From assembly GCA_903861125.1 (NCBI GenBank), contig CAIOTF010000039.1:1-64000 (forward strand): DNA of 64,000 nt, in the 5' to 3' direction. The notes under the pieces were generated by a model. It did not search any database and had not been told where the DNA came from. It was given only the letters and a program-made list of their open reading frames with translations. The position numbers and the translations under genes are program-made. Positions 51,344 to 61,845 of this stretch are shown one piece after another; positions within the stretch are counted from its first letter, which is position 1, and every line of letters starts with the position of its first letter. Source of the DNA: an uncultured Ignavibacteriota bacterium (GTDB lineage Bacteria > Bacteroidota > Ignavibacteria > UBA10030 > UBA8401).

Positions 51344-53104
51344 ATGAAAAAACTTCTTCTCGTATTTCTATCCGTTGTCATTTCCGGCGCAATTTTTATG
51401 CTCGTTGTTTCGCGCAAACAAACTGCCGATCTCGTGATCATCAACGCCAACATCTACACGGTTGATGCCGGTAATACGAAGGCCGAAGCGGTGGCTGTTC
51501 GGGGAAACAGGATTGTCTCCGTTGGTTCCACACAAGATATACAAAATCATTACACTTCTCAAAATATTATCGATGCAAAAGGGCGCACGATCGTGCCCGG
51601 ACTGATCGACGCGCATGCTCACATGATGGGGTTGGGCCAAAGTCTGTCGGAACTGAATCTCTACGGAACTTCTTCGGAACAGCAAATAGCAGAGATGGTT
51701 GCGCAGCGAGTGAAGAATGCAAAACCGGGAGAATGGATCCGCGGACGCGGTTGGGATCAAAATGATTGGGGTACCGGTACGGGACAAAAACAATTCCCAA
51801 CGTCGGCGGTATTAGATAAGGTATCGCCGAACAATCCCGTTATTCTCAACCGCATTGATGGACATGCGATCTGGGTAAATTCCAAAGCGATGGAAATTGC
51901 CAAACGGACTAACGACCTAAGCATAAAGATTGACGGCGGCATTATTTTCCATGACCTCTCGGGAAACCCGACCGGAATATTTGTTGACAACGCCGTAGCG
52001 ATGATCGCGAATAATGTTCCGGAATATTCAACAGAAGAAAAAATAGCTCTCTATAAATTGGCGTTCAATGAATGTCTTCGTTACGGCATTACGGGCGTAC
52101 ACGACATGGGGATTGATAGAAACGATTTTTTGATCTACAAAGAACTTGCTGATCGTCAGCAAATGCCCGTGCGGATCTATGCACTAATTGGAGGCAGCGG
52201 CCGCTTCCTGGATGAGATGCTACAGACTGGTCCGTATCGTGACAACGTTGGAAATTTCCTCACTGTCCGTTCCATAAAATTATATTTGGACGGAGCTTTG
52301 GGGTCACGCGGTGCTGCGCTGATCGAACCGTACAGTGACGAACCGGAAAGCCGCGGTGTGATTACATCATCACCCGACTCGATCCGTCTTATTACCGAAC
52401 TTGCATTATCAAAAGGTTTTCAGGTTTGCATCCACGCTATTGGAGACAGGGCAAATAATATTGCATTGAATGAATTCGAAAAGGCCTTGAAAAAATATCC
52501 TTCACAGGCACACAATGCACGATTACGGGTCGAGCACGCGCAGGTCATTGCGCCGGATGATATTCCGCGGTTCAAAAAACTGAACATCATTCCGAGTATG
52601 CAACCGACACACGCTACGTCGGACATGTATTGGGCTCAGGCACGTATCGGTCCGGACCGCATTCTCGGTGCATACGCTTGGCGTTCGCTGCTCGACAACG
52701 GAAATATCATCCCTGCCGGATCGGATTTTCCGGTTGAACTGCCTAATCCTCTGCTGGGCTTTTATGCAGCGATCACACGTCAGGATAAGGATGGAAAGCC
52801 TCGCGATGCATACGATGTCGGGAAAACATTTCAATTATCTGCAGAAGGGATTCGCGATTCCCTTGTTTTTCACGGTGGCTGGTATACTGCTCAAAAAATG
52901 TCGCGTGAAGAAGCGCTTCGTTCGTTTACCCAGTGGGGAGCGTATGCCGAGTTTATGGAACATGAAAAAGGGAGCATCGAAAAAGGAAAACTGGCGGATC
53001 TTGTAATGCTTTCAAAAGATATCATGTCTGTGGAACCAAAAGAAATTCTCACCACTGACGTTGAATTAACAATTGTTGGCGGAACAATACAGTATAAAAA
53101 ATAA
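51344..53104 (+). CDS. Membrane-anchored amidohydrolase (YtcJ-like)
   Basis: This 586-residue metal-dependent amidohydrolase belongs to the YtcJ/NfdA subgroup. An N-terminal helix (LLLVFLSVVISGAIFMLVV) anchors or exports it. A beta domain has ADLVIINANIYTVDAG. The TIM barrel has metal-site DAHAHMMGLG near residue 90, LYLDGALGSRGAALIEPY with Lys near residue 312, IHAIGDRANNIAL and RVEHAQVIAPDDI. PAGSDFPVE supplies a metal Asp. The closing KGKLADLVMLSKD strand is typical. The substrate is unknown; relatives hydrolyse formamides or imides. Confidence 0.9.
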   Translation: MKKLLLVFLSVVISGAIFMLVVSRKQTADLVIINANIYTVDAGNTKAEAVAVRGNRIVSVGSTQDIQNHYTSQNIIDAKGRTIVPGLIDAHAHMMGLGQSLSELNLYGTSSEQQIAEMVAQRVKNAKPGEWIRGRGWDQNDWGTGTGQKQFPTSAVLDKVSPNNPVILNRIDGHAIWVNSKAMEIAKRTNDLSIKIDGGIIFHDLSGNPTGIFVDNAVAMIANNVPEYSTEEKIALYKLAFNECLRYGITGVHDMGIDRNDFLIYKELADRQQMPVRIYALIGGSGRFLDEMLQTGPYRDNVGNFLTVRSIKLYLDGALGSRGAALIEPYSDEPESRGVITSSPDSIRLITELALSKGFQVCIHAIGDRANNIALNEFEKALKKYPSQAHNARLRVEHAQVIAPDDIPRFKKLNIIPSMQPTHATSDMYWAQARIGPDRILGAYAWRSLLDNGNIIPAGSDFPVELPNPLLGFYAAITRQDKDGKPRDAYDVGKTFQLSAEGIRDSLVFHGGWYTAQKMSREEALRSFTQWGAYAEFMEHEKGSIEKGKLADLVMLSKDIMSVEPKEILTTDVELTIVGGTIQYKK

Positions 53105-53150
53105 ATTGCAAATTAACGCTTGAGAAAGGATTTAGTTCAAGGAGGCAGCT

Positions 53151-53672
53151 ATGTACGAAAAATTATTGTCCGAAGCCGAAAAATATTTGGAATCTCATAA
53201 AATAAAGGAAGTTCCTATTCTTGAACTTTGGGATGAAATGGCAGAACGCGCCGAAGTGAAGGAATTCGAAATGCCGGAGAATCTCGGTGATTTTGAAATG
53301 CTGATCGAAGCAGATAAACGGTTCATTTTTGTAGCTGCCAAGATCGAAGATGAGATCGAGGATGTGGATGTCGGAGAGGAAGAAGGGGAATATGAGGTCG
53401 GCGAGGATTTCTTCGAAGTGGAAAAGATGGAGAAACTTGGCTTCAATCAGGACCAGATCGTCGGACTGAAAAAATACGAAAAAAAGCGGACGACGGATGA
53501 TGACGACGATGAGGATGCTGCAAAGTTTTCCGGACATGTCGGAACAGTCCATACTATGAATAACAAGAAAAACATAAAATCTGCAGCGGAGAAAAAGAAA
53601 CAAGGTAACGGATCTGCAAAAAACGTAAAACCGAAGTCAAAGAATGGAAAATCAATCAAAGGAAAGAAGTAA
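53151..53672 (+). CDS. Charge-segregated small protein (RNAP delta-like region?)
   Basis: I cannot assign a family to this 173-residue protein. Residues 1-65 could be a small helical domain (ILELWDEMAERAEVKEFEMPENLGDFEMLIEADKRFIFVAA), loosely like the HARE-HTH of RNA polymerase delta. Residues 66-93 are strongly acidic, 116-122 are nearly all Asp, and 139-173 form a Lys/Asn/Gly tail. AAGGAGG lies upstream. Only 3 nt separate it from prmC. A nucleic-acid or ribosome-linked role is a guess. Confidence 0.6.
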   Translation: MYEKLLSEAEKYLESHKIKEVPILELWDEMAERAEVKEFEMPENLGDFEMLIEADKRFIFVAAKIEDEIEDVDVGEEEGEYEVGEDFFEVEKMEKLGFNQDQIVGLKKYEKKRTTDDDDDEDAAKFSGHVGTVHTMNNKKNIKSAAEKKKQGNGSAKNVKPKSKNGKSIKGKK

Positions 53673-53675
53673 TTT

Positions 53676-54566
53676 TTGAGTTCATCTGCTTCACCCAAAA
53701 AGATATGGACCATCCTTGACCTTATTACCTGGGGAACGGGATATCTTACCGAAAAAAATATTGACGATGCACGCCTGACCATTGAATTGATGTTGGCGCA
53801 TGTCTTGCGATTCAAACGGATTCAACTCTACACTAGTTTCGACCGGCCTATGTCCGAGGACGAGTTAGCCCGGTTCAAGGAATTGTTGAAACGCCGTCTC
53901 ACCGGTGAACCGCTGCAGTATATCTTGGGCGAAACGGAATTTATGGGATTGAAATTTGCGGTTGATGCGCGCGTGCTGATTCCGCGCCCCGAAACTGAAC
54001 TTCTGGTTGAAAAAGCGGTTGAGCTGATCAAACAAAAATATTTACACGAAACTGCAATTTCCATTCTTGATATCGGTACTGGGAGCGGATGCATCGCAAT
54101 CAGTCTTGCTGTTTTGGTCCCGAATGCCAATATTCTCGCCATTGATATCTCGGCAGAGGCATTGGCTGTGGCAAAAAAGAATGCTGAGGATAATGGAGTT
54201 GCGGAAAGGATCGAATTCCGGCAAGCCGATATCTTAACATTGCAGGATCATTCACTCACACAGCAATTCCACTGCATCCTTGCCAATCCGCCGTATATAT
54301 CTCTAAAGGAGTTTGCGGAAGTTCCAAAGGAAGTTAAGGACTTTGAGCCGGGTGCGTCCTTAACCGACAATGAAAATGGATTGAAATATTATCCTGTGAT
54401 TGCGCATATTGCACAAGGGTCGCTGGTGAAAGAAGGCATTGTTGGTGTGGAACATGCCTATGACCAATCCGAAAGTATCCGAAAAATATTTCAAGAGTAT
54501 AATTTTTTACATCCGATCGTTGTCAAGGATTATCAAGGTATCCAACGACATCTTTTCTTTTCCTAA
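53676..54566 (+). CDS. prmC: Peptide chain release factor N5-glutamine methyltransferase PrmC
   Basis: PrmC methylates the GGQ glutamine of release factors RF1 and RF2. The 296-residue protein has the N-terminal helical domain ([22 protein letters not shown]), [38 protein letters not shown] motif [16 protein letters not shown] and the catalytic NPPYIS. The start is TTG immediately after the previous gene. It is not the rRNA enzyme because the RPETE and NPPY motifs are those of PrmC. Confidence 0.95.
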   Translation: MSSSASPKKIWTILDLITWGTGYLTEKNIDDARLTIELMLAHVLRFKRIQLYTSFDRPMSEDELARFKELLKRRLTGEPLQYILGETEFMGLKFAVDARVLIPRPETELLVEKAVELIKQKYLHETAISILDIGTGSGCIAISLAVLVPNANILAIDISAEALAVAKKNAEDNGVAERIEFRQADILTLQDHSLTQQFHCILANPPYISLKEFAEVPKEVKDFEPGASLTDNENGLKYYPVIAHIAQGSLVKEGIVGVEHAYDQSESIRKIFQEYNFLHPIVVKDYQGIQRHLFFS

Positions 54567-54582
54567 ACCGCAAAGAGCCATC

Positions 54583-55035
54583 ATGAGAGCTTTGATCCAA
54601 CGGGTTTCATCAGCCGGTGTAACGATCGATGGACAATTGCACAGTCACATCGGGAAGGGATTGCTGATTTTTCTTGGAGTGAGAATTGGCGATTCGGATG
54701 CAGAGTGCATCAATCTCGCTGAGAAATGTGCGTTCCTTCGAATCTTCGAGGATCCGGAAGGTAAGATGAATCTTTCGCTGAAGGATGTGAATGGATCGGT
54801 CATGATCGTTTCTCAGTTTACGTTGTATGCGGACACAAGAAAAGGGAACCGTCCGAGTTTTATTGAGGCTGCGCCGCCGCAGATCGCTGAACTGCTGTAT
54901 GATAAATTTATTACTGCCATGCAGGGACTTCTCGGTAAAGAGAAGGTAGCATGCGGAGTTTTCCGTGCAATGATGGATGTTGCACTCGTCAATGACGGAC
55001 CGGTGACCGTGATCGTAGAATCGAAGAACTCATGA
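54583..55035 (+). CDS. dtd: D-aminoacyl-tRNA deacylase
   Basis: Dtd removes D-amino acids (and glycine mis-attached to tRNA-Ala) to protect translation. The 150-residue protein begins [17 protein letters not shown] and has the active-site [17 protein letters not shown] near residue 78. It ends [13 protein letters not shown], typical of DTD. The longer upstream frame is inside prmC; the ATG at 54583 matches the family start. It lies 16 nt after prmC. Confidence 0.97.
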   Translation: MRALIQRVSSAGVTIDGQLHSHIGKGLLIFLGVRIGDSDAECINLAEKCAFLRIFEDPEGKMNLSLKDVNGSVMIVSQFTLYADTRKGNRPSFIEAAPPQIAELLYDKFITAMQGLLGKEKVACGVFRAMMDVALVNDGPVTVIVESKNS

Positions 55036-55132
55036 TTAAGTAGTAACAAGCGATAACTGAAAGTACATGGGAAAACAGTGCTGCTTTCATTTTTGTTTTT
55101 ACTGTTAATCTTCTACTTTTTCATTTCTTATT

Positions 55133-56044
55133 ATGGCATTCTATTTCATCTTCTGGGACGGTGTCGGCTACGGGAAGAAAGATCCCGCCACGAATCCGTT
55201 TTTTTCCGCTAATCTTCCTACTTTCCGGAAGCTGTTTGACGGGAATCTTCCGTCCCACAGGTTCAAGAACTTCTCTTCCAATGTGGTTTCCCTCTCTCCC
55301 GTGAACACGACGCTGCGCATCCCCGGGCTTCCGCAAAGCGGAACCGGTCAGACGGCTATCATGACGGGAATGAATGCATCAAAATATGTGGGAAAACATT
55401 TCGGTCCTCATCCGTACTCTACTCTCGTTCCCGTCATCAAAGAAAAGAATCTGTTCGTTCAGCTTCAGAATATGAAAAAAACATTCTTCTTTGCGAACGG
55501 ATATCCGAAACAGTATTTCGATTTTATCTTTGGTCCGAAGGGGAGAGTGCCGACGATCGCATTGTCGTATATCTCTTCCGGCATGACACTCAATTCACAT
55601 GAAGAGATAAAGAATCAAAAGGCAATTTCCGCCGACATTTCGGGAACGCGATGGAAAGAACTCGGGCATCCCGATATCGATTCGATAGAACCATCGGCGG
55701 CTGGGAAGATGTTCCATCAATTCGGGCAGAATGTCGATCTTGTTTTTTTTGAATATTTTGTAACAGATCATGCCGGACATTCACGGGAAATGCCGGTCGC
55801 TGTCGAGATGCTCGAGCGGATGGACGGATTTGTTAAAGGGATAATTGATTCATGCGATTATGAGCATGATACCATTCTCATGATCAGCGACCACGGAAAT
55901 ATCGAAGATCTGTCGGTAAAAACACATACAAAGAATCCCGTACCGCTTATCGTCATTGGTAAAAAGCATTCATTTTTTTCCTCGCGCATAAAAAACCTTA
56001 CGCACGTTACACCGGCAGTGCTTTCTTATCTCGCATCATTCTAA
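55133..56044 (+). CDS. Phosphopentomutase/iPGM-like metalloenzyme
   Basis: This is a 303-residue member of the alkaline-phosphatase/metalloenzyme superfamily. Metal ligands are visible as FWDGVGYGKKD at the N-terminus, the nucleophile region SGTGQTAIMTGMNASKYVGKHFGPHP, DHAGHSREM and ISDHGNIED. It keeps only the core without the long inserts of cofactor-independent phosphoglycerate mutase, so the substrate is uncertain. It lies 97 nt after dtd and just 5 nt before comEC. Confidence 0.85.
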   Translation: MAFYFIFWDGVGYGKKDPATNPFFSANLPTFRKLFDGNLPSHRFKNFSSNVVSLSPVNTTLRIPGLPQSGTGQTAIMTGMNASKYVGKHFGPHPYSTLVPVIKEKNLFVQLQNMKKTFFFANGYPKQYFDFIFGPKGRVPTIALSYISSGMTLNSHEEIKNQKAISADISGTRWKELGHPDIDSIEPSAAGKMFHQFGQNVDLVFFEYFVTDHAGHSREMPVAVEMLERMDGFVKGIIDSCDYEHDTILMISDHGNIEDLSVKTHTKNPVPLIVIGKKHSFFSSRIKNLTHVTPAVLSYLASF

Positions 56045-56049
56045 TCCGT

Positions 56050-58473
56050 ATGAAGAATCGTCCCGCACTTCTTGCTTCGATGGTTATGGCGGGGGGAATT
56101 TGCACGGCACGGTACATTCCTGCCGATTGGCGGATATTCGGAGCGGCAGCGCTTTTCTTTCTTCTTTTTGCACTCATAGAAATTGTGCTGAGGAGGAATC
56201 GAAATGGACGCGAGATTGTCACAATGTTTTCAATTCTCCCTTTACTTTTCTTCTCTGCTGCTTCAGCGTATTCAGTCAACGAGCAGCTGCACGGCGAACG
56301 GCACATCACCCGGTACCTCAACTCATCCGACACGTTGATGGTATATTGTAAAGTGATTGATGAGCCGAGAGAGAGCAACGGAAAAACAACTCTGCTTGTT
56401 TCCCTTATTTCGCTCAGTAACGAATTTGATTCCGTTGAAGTGGAAGGAAAAGCATATGTGGCACTCTATGCGAATAAACGGACGAAGGAGAAACCGAAAC
56501 AGATCCCGTACGGTTCTTTCATTTCATTCCGGAGTATTATTCAACCGCCGAGTGATGAAAGGAATCCGGGAGAATTCAGTTACCGCGAATATCTTGCGCT
56601 GAACAATATCTATGCTACCATGTCGGTGTTCGGCTATTCGAATGTGTCGGTGTCCGGTTATCGCGAACCGAATTTATTTTTTGAATATCTCATATTCCCG
56701 TCGAAGGAATTTGTTGTCAAAACAATCAGCACCGCGATGAAAGGGGATGAGGCGAATTTTCTGACCGGACTTTTATTGGGCGATCGGACGGATCTTTCCG
56801 AGGAGATCAAATCTGCCTTTATGAATACCGGAACGATCCACGTTCTGGCCGTCTCCGGTTCGCATGTTGTGCTGGTCGCGGAGATCATTTTTGTTGTGGT
56901 CGGACTTCTGCGCTTTTCCAGGAAACCGAAGACAATCCTGGCCATAGCCGCCTTGATCTACTACATGTTTCTCACCGGAGCAACTCCGTCGGTTGTGCGT
57001 GCTACGTTGATGATGATCATTATGACTATCGGAAAACTCTTTGAAGAACGGACAGACGTCTACAATGTTCTCGGCATTTCCGCAGTCATCATCTTTCTGA
57101 TCGAACCAAAACAGCTTTTCGATGTCGGATTCCAGCTTTCGTTCTCCGCCGTTTTCTCGATCGTTTATTTCTATCCTAAACTCAATGCGCTTATCACAAA
57201 GATACCTGAACCGTTGGAAGAACTGAAGATTATGCAATGGCTCTGGCAGCTGTTCGCCGTATCCCTTGCCGCACAGATCGGAACGATACCGTTTACCGCA
57301 TTCTATTTCGGGAAAATATCCGTTGTTTCGCTCTTTGCAAATCTTGTGGTTGTTCCGCTTGTGGGAGTGATCGTTACGATTGGTTTAAGCGGAGCGCTGC
57401 TGGGAATATTTTCGATGTGGATCGCTTCCTGCTTCAGCGAAGTGAATAGCGTGACCGCAATAGTTACGTTGAACTTTGTTAAGTGGGCGGAGCAGGTTCC
57501 GTACGCCGTGATCAATACCGCAACATTCGGATTGAAAGCGACACTGATATATTCCGCGCTGACGGCATTCCTTTTCAATATTGGAAACCGCCTGATCCGG
57601 AAGCGCATTTTGTTTGCATCGCTGACCGTTGCAAATATTCTCTTGTTCGCTTCGTTCAGCGAGGCGTCGGAAAAGAAACTGCGATTCACCTTTCTTGATG
57701 TGGGACAGGGCGATGGTGCGGTGATTCAATTTCCGGACGGCAAAACGATTGTTGTTGATGCCGGACCGAAGACTCCCGGATACGATGCCGGGGAAAGAAA
57801 TGTTGCTCCCTTTTTAAAACGGAACGGCATTTCTACTATTGATGCAGTCATTACGACGCATCCGCACGCAGATCATCTTGGAGGTGTACCATATCTATTG
57901 CGTCACTTTTCTGTCATGCGTACCATTGATGCCGGACAGCGCGAAAGATCGGATCAATTTATCGACTATGAAGCGCTTCAAAAGAATAGTGATCATGTAA
58001 CAACAAGAGCCGGTGCAATGCTTTCATACGGCGGTGCGCGGCTCTATGTTCTTCATCCGACGGAACACTTCCTTGATACAGATTCGTCGAACGGGTACAC
58101 GGATCTGAATGAATCATCCATTGTCTTTAAGTTGCTTTATGGTAAGACATCTGTATTGTTTACCGGCGATGCTGAAATGGATGCGGAAAAACAGATCGTT
58201 GATGTGTATGGGAATTTTGTGAAATCGGATATCATCAAGGCAGGTCATCACGGTTCGTCAACCAGCAGTTCGGAATATTTTATCTCAGCAGTATCTCCGT
58301 CGGAGGCAGTTGTTTCCGTAGCAAAGTTCAATAAATTCAAGCATCCGTCGAAGCGTGTAATGCAGCGGTACAAAATGGCCGGCGCAACTATTCATCGAAC
58401 GGATGTGGAAGGCGCGGTTATTTTTGAATCCAATGGGAGATCATTGAATACCTTCCATTGGAGGGATCAATAA
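56050..58473 (+). CDS. comEC: ComEC/Rec2 family DNA-uptake channel
   Basis: ComEC forms the inner-membrane channel for DNA uptake. The 807-residue protein has an N-terminal membrane/DUF4131 region and a competence domain with about eight helices (FLTGLLLGDRTDLSEEIKSAFMNTGTIHVLAVSGSHV). A C-terminal metallo-beta-lactamase-like domain has LDVGQGDGAVIQF, TTHPHADHLGG, TGDAEMDAE and GHHGSSTSSSEYF. The metal-site histidines HPHADH are intact, so nuclease activity is likely. No other competence genes are in the window. Confidence 0.95.
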   Translation: MKNRPALLASMVMAGGICTARYIPADWRIFGAAALFFLLFALIEIVLRRNRNGREIVTMFSILPLLFFSAASAYSVNEQLHGERHITRYLNSSDTLMVYCKVIDEPRESNGKTTLLVSLISLSNEFDSVEVEGKAYVALYANKRTKEKPKQIPYGSFISFRSIIQPPSDERNPGEFSYREYLALNNIYATMSVFGYSNVSVSGYREPNLFFEYLIFPSKEFVVKTISTAMKGDEANFLTGLLLGDRTDLSEEIKSAFMNTGTIHVLAVSGSHVVLVAEIIFVVVGLLRFSRKPKTILAIAALIYYMFLTGATPSVVRATLMMIIMTIGKLFEERTDVYNVLGISAVIIFLIEPKQLFDVGFQLSFSAVFSIVYFYPKLNALITKIPEPLEELKIMQWLWQLFAVSLAAQIGTIPFTAFYFGKISVVSLFANLVVVPLVGVIVTIGLSGALLGIFSMWIASCFSEVNSVTAIVTLNFVKWAEQVPYAVINTATFGLKATLIYSALTAFLFNIGNRLIRKRILFASLTVANILLFASFSEASEKKLRFTFLDVGQGDGAVIQFPDGKTIVVDAGPKTPGYDAGERNVAPFLKRNGISTIDAVITTHPHADHLGGVPYLLRHFSVMRTIDAGQRERSDQFIDYEALQKNSDHVTTRAGAMLSYGGARLYVLHPTEHFLDTDSSNGYTDLNESSIVFKLLYGKTSVLFTGDAEMDAEKQIVDVYGNFVKSDIIKAGHHGSSTSSSEYFISAVSPSEAVVSVAKFNKFKHPSKRVMQRYKMAGATIHRTDVEGAVIFESNGRSLNTFHWRDQ

Positions 58474-58572
58474 AGGCTTCAGAACCTTGCAATTCTTACA
58501 TGTTTCATCTTGTCTGCATCTTTCTTATTTTCATTCACCAATCACCTGTTCATTACTTAAAACTCAGAGAGA

Positions 58573-60138
58573 ATGTCAGCAAAGAACTTTAAGACCGATT
58601 CCGGTATCATAATCAAGGAATCATACAATCCGTCTGATGTCGATCCTGCTGTGCAGATCGGTGTGCCGGGACAGTATCCTTACACGCGTGGAGTCCATCC
58701 GGCCATGTACCGTTCGCGGCTTTGGACGATGCGGCAGTATGCCGGGTTTGGTACGGCAAAACAATCGAATGAACGGTATAAATTTTTGTTGTCGCAGGGG
58801 ACGACCGGTCTTTCCGTTGCTTTCGATCTTCCGACTCAGATGGGATACGATTCCGATCATGTGATGAGCGAAGGTGAGGTTGGGAAGGTCGGTGTGGCAA
58901 TTGATACACTTGCCGATTTGGAGATGCTTTTTGACGGTATCGAACTGCAGAAGATCACTACATCAATGACGATCAATGCAACTGCTGCCATACTGCTTTG
59001 CATGTACGTAGCAATTGCAAAGAAACAAAATGCCGACCTGACGAAAATCTCCGGCACAATACAAAACGATATTCTGAAAGAGTACATTGCCCGCGGCACC
59101 CACATCTATCCGCCTCAGCCGTCGATGCGGTTGGTTACGGATACATTTGCCTGGTGCAGCGAAAATCTCCCTAATTGGAATACGATTTCGATCAGCGGAT
59201 ACCATATTCGCGAAGCGGGATCCACCGCCGTACAGGAATTGGCGTTCACCCTTGCAAACGCAAAGGAATATGTCCGTGCTGCACTGAGTGCCGGTCTTGC
59301 CATCGATTCGTTTGCGCCGCGCCTTTCATTTTTTTTCAACGCACACAATAATCTGTTCGAAGAGGTCGCAAAATTCCGCGCAGCACGCAGACTTTGGGCG
59401 GCGATCATGAAAGAGGAATTCGGCGCGCAGAATCCAGATTCGATGAAACTGCGTTTTCATTCGCAGACAGCAGGTTCATCATTGGCCGCGCAGCAGATAG
59501 ACAACAATGTTCCCAGAGTAACATTACAAGCGCTTGCAGCCGTGCTTGGTGGAACGCAGTCGCTGCACACCAATTCGAAAGATGAAGCTCTGGCGCTGCC
59601 TACCGAGGAATCGGTGCGGCTTGCATTACGCACCCAGCAGGTGATCGGATATGAATCCGGAGTAACGGATACCGTGGATCCTCTTGCCGGATCGTATTAT
59701 GTAGAATCCCTGACGAATGAAATGGAAGATAGGGCGAAAGAATATTTAACGAAGATCGATCTGATGGGAGGTTCCGTTAAAGCTATTGAACAGCAGTATT
59801 TCCAGACGGAAATTGCCGACAGTGCCTATAAATACCAGCGTGCGATCGACGAAAAAGAAAAAATTATTGTCGGTGTGAATGAGTTTGTTGCAGACGAAAC
59901 TCGGAATGTTGACTTGTTGAAAGTTGACGAATCAATCCGCGATGAGCAGATGAAAAGTCTTCGTGATGTAAAGTTAAAACGAAACAACGAAAAACTGAAT
60001 GCAGCACTTTCGGCTCTGAAGAAAGCCGCACAGGGGAACGGGAATGTATTGCCGCATATTCTTCGTTCGGTTCAGGAATATGCGTCTATCGGAGAGATTT
60101 CAGACACGCTGCGGGATATTTGGGGTGTCTATGAGTGA
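58573..60138 (+). CDS. Methylmalonyl-CoA mutase catalytic (alpha) subunit
   Basis: This acyl-CoA mutase interconverts succinyl- and methylmalonyl-CoA, or branched analogues. The 521-residue protein contains only the substrate-binding TIM barrel, with [67 protein letters not shown]-like and [18 protein letters not shown]. The [23 protein letters not shown] motif is present. It lacks the cobalamin-binding domain, so a separate small B12 subunit is required and is not in this window. Archaeal-type MCM and isobutyryl-CoA mutases share this split form. It overlaps the next gene by 8 bp. Confidence 0.93.
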   Translation: MSAKNFKTDSGIIIKESYNPSDVDPAVQIGVPGQYPYTRGVHPAMYRSRLWTMRQYAGFGTAKQSNERYKFLLSQGTTGLSVAFDLPTQMGYDSDHVMSEGEVGKVGVAIDTLADLEMLFDGIELQKITTSMTINATAAILLCMYVAIAKKQNADLTKISGTIQNDILKEYIARGTHIYPPQPSMRLVTDTFAWCSENLPNWNTISISGYHIREAGSTAVQELAFTLANAKEYVRAALSAGLAIDSFAPRLSFFFNAHNNLFEEVAKFRAARRLWAAIMKEEFGAQNPDSMKLRFHSQTAGSSLAAQQIDNNVPRVTLQALAAVLGGTQSLHTNSKDEALALPTEESVRLALRTQQVIGYESGVTDTVDPLAGSYYVESLTNEMEDRAKEYLTKIDLMGGSVKAIEQQYFQTEIADSAYKYQRAIDEKEKIIVGVNEFVADETRNVDLLKVDESIRDEQMKSLRDVKLKRNNEKLNAALSALKKAAQGNGNVLPHILRSVQEYASIGEISDTLRDIWGVYE

Positions 60139-60916
60139 TGTAAGGATGCTGACCAAACAAAAATTATCGAGTATCAAAAGACTTCTTCAAAAGAAAAATC
60201 GTGAAGAAGAAGGAATGTTCATTCTGGAGGGTTGGAAGAGTCTAGAAGAAGCAGTGAATGCCGGTGTGGAGATCAATACAATCATCTACGATGCGCAGAA
60301 AGTTGAAAGTGCAAAATTATTATTGAAACTTGAACGCTCCGCAAAAGAAGTGTTTGCGGCAAAGACGAAAGAATTGGAGTCAATTTCCGATACGGTGAAC
60401 GCTCAAGGCATCATTGCCGTCCTTCCGAAACGGCCGCACACCGGTACAGTGGAATCTCTTTTCAAACAACAAACGTCGTTGATCGTAGTGTTGGACGGTA
60501 TGAACGATCCGGGCAATCTTGGTACAATCATTCGTACGTGCGATTGGTTCGGTGCTGATGCGTTGGTGATTGGTCAGAATTCGGTTGAAGTGTATAACCC
60601 GAAAGTTGTGCGGGCATCGATGGGTTCGCTGTTTCATCTGCCGGTGATCGACGAAGTTGATCTCACCGGTTTTATCACAGCATGCCGGAAAGAAAAAATG
60701 TCGATCTATTCTTCCGAGCTTTCGAACAGCGTCGATATCCGCACTGTCTCGTTTTCAAAGAGATCGGTTATTATTATAGGAAGCGAATCTCATGGAGTTT
60801 CCCCCGAGATCGCAGCGCTTGCTGATAAAAAAATATTTATTCCGCAGTTCGGGAAAGCGGAATCACTTAATGCTGCAATGGCTTGCGGCATCATTCTATC
60901 GCATATCAAATTATGA
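60131..60916 (+). CDS. TrmH/SpoU-type RNA 2'-O-methyltransferase
   Basis: This 261-residue SPOUT RNA methyltransferase has a substrate-binding N-domain, [37 protein letters not shown]. The knotted SAM domain has [22 protein letters not shown] (motif 1 Asn), [14 protein letters not shown] (motif 2) and [14 protein letters not shown] (motif 3). Members modify rRNA or tRNA 2'-OH groups, and the target is not clear here. The start lies inside the mutase gene. It overlaps the peptidase by 4 bp. Confidence 0.92.
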   Translation: MSDVRMLTKQKLSSIKRLLQKKNREEEGMFILEGWKSLEEAVNAGVEINTIIYDAQKVESAKLLLKLERSAKEVFAAKTKELESISDTVNAQGIIAVLPKRPHTGTVESLFKQQTSLIVVLDGMNDPGNLGTIIRTCDWFGADALVIGQNSVEVYNPKVVRASMGSLFHLPVIDEVDLTGFITACRKEKMSIYSSELSNSVDIRTVSFSKRSVIIIGSESHGVSPEIAALADKKIFIPQFGKAESLNAAMACGIILSHIKL

Positions 60917-61845
60917 TCACAGACGTTCCGGGAATTACTGTTGGACATTATACCGATAAGGAGAATATTACCGGCTGCACGGTGATCCTTTGTCCGCCGA
61001 ATACTGTTGCCAGCTGCGACGTACGCGGCTCGTCTCCTGGTTCGCGGGAACTGGCGCTCCTTGCTCCCGATAAACAAATGCAGGAAGTACATGCAATTTT
61101 ACTCTCCGGCGGCAGCGCATTCGGTCTTGGTGCGGCGAATGGTGTAATGAAATATTTGGCAGAAAAAAATATCGGCTACAAAACACCTTGGGCAATAGTG
61201 CCGATTGTTCCTTCGGCGATTATTTTCGATTTGAACATCGGTAGTTCATCGGTATTTCCGACGCAGGAGAATGCTTATACAGCCTGTCAGAATGCATCCG
61301 TCAATGTTGAACAAGGGAGTGTCGGAGCTGGAACAGGTGCGGTGGTCGGCAAGTGGAGCGGATTTGAAAATGCCATGAAAGGCGGAATCGGCACTGCATC
61401 AATGAAGTCCGGAGAAGTCATCGTCGGCGCAATAGCCGTTGTGAATTCGGTGGGAGATATTATTGATTCGGATGGAACCACTATTGCGGGAGCGTGCATC
61501 AACGGAAAATTTTCCGAACCGATCGAACGTTTGGAAAAGTTCAAGAACGATCGCTTGCTGACCAGGAACACAAATACAACATTGATCGTCGTTGCATCCA
61601 ATGCAAAATTGAGCAAGATCGATACGCATCGTGTCTCCCAGAGGATGCACGATGGAATGGCGAGGGCTATTCAACCGTGTCACACAACATTCGATGGAGA
61701 CCTGACGATTGCTCTCTCAACCGGTGAGATCATCGCTCCAATAGACTTTGTTGCAGAAATAGCGGCCGACGTTGCAGCACAGGCGATTCGAAATGCCGTT
61801 CGTTGTGCAAAGAGCCTCGGCGGCATGAAAGGATTACAAGATTGA
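60913..61845 (+). CDS. P1 family peptidase (DmpA/BapA-like aminopeptidase)
   Basis: This 310-residue protein is a member of the DmpA/ornithine-acyltransferase fold, self-cleaving N-terminal nucleophile aminopeptidases. Family blocks are [53 protein letters not shown] and the processing region [13 protein letters not shown]. It may act on D- or beta-amino peptides. The ATG at 60913 overlaps the preceding stop as ATGA. Confidence 0.92.
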   Translation: MITDVPGITVGHYTDKENITGCTVILCPPNTVASCDVRGSSPGSRELALLAPDKQMQEVHAILLSGGSAFGLGAANGVMKYLAEKNIGYKTPWAIVPIVPSAIIFDLNIGSSSVFPTQENAYTACQNASVNVEQGSVGAGTGAVVGKWSGFENAMKGGIGTASMKSGEVIVGAIAVVNSVGDIIDSDGTTIAGACINGKFSEPIERLEKFKNDRLLTRNTNTTLIVVASNAKLSKIDTHRVSQRMHDGMARAIQPCHTTFDGDLTIALSTGEIIAPIDFVAEIAADVAAQAIRNAVRCAKSLGGMKGLQD

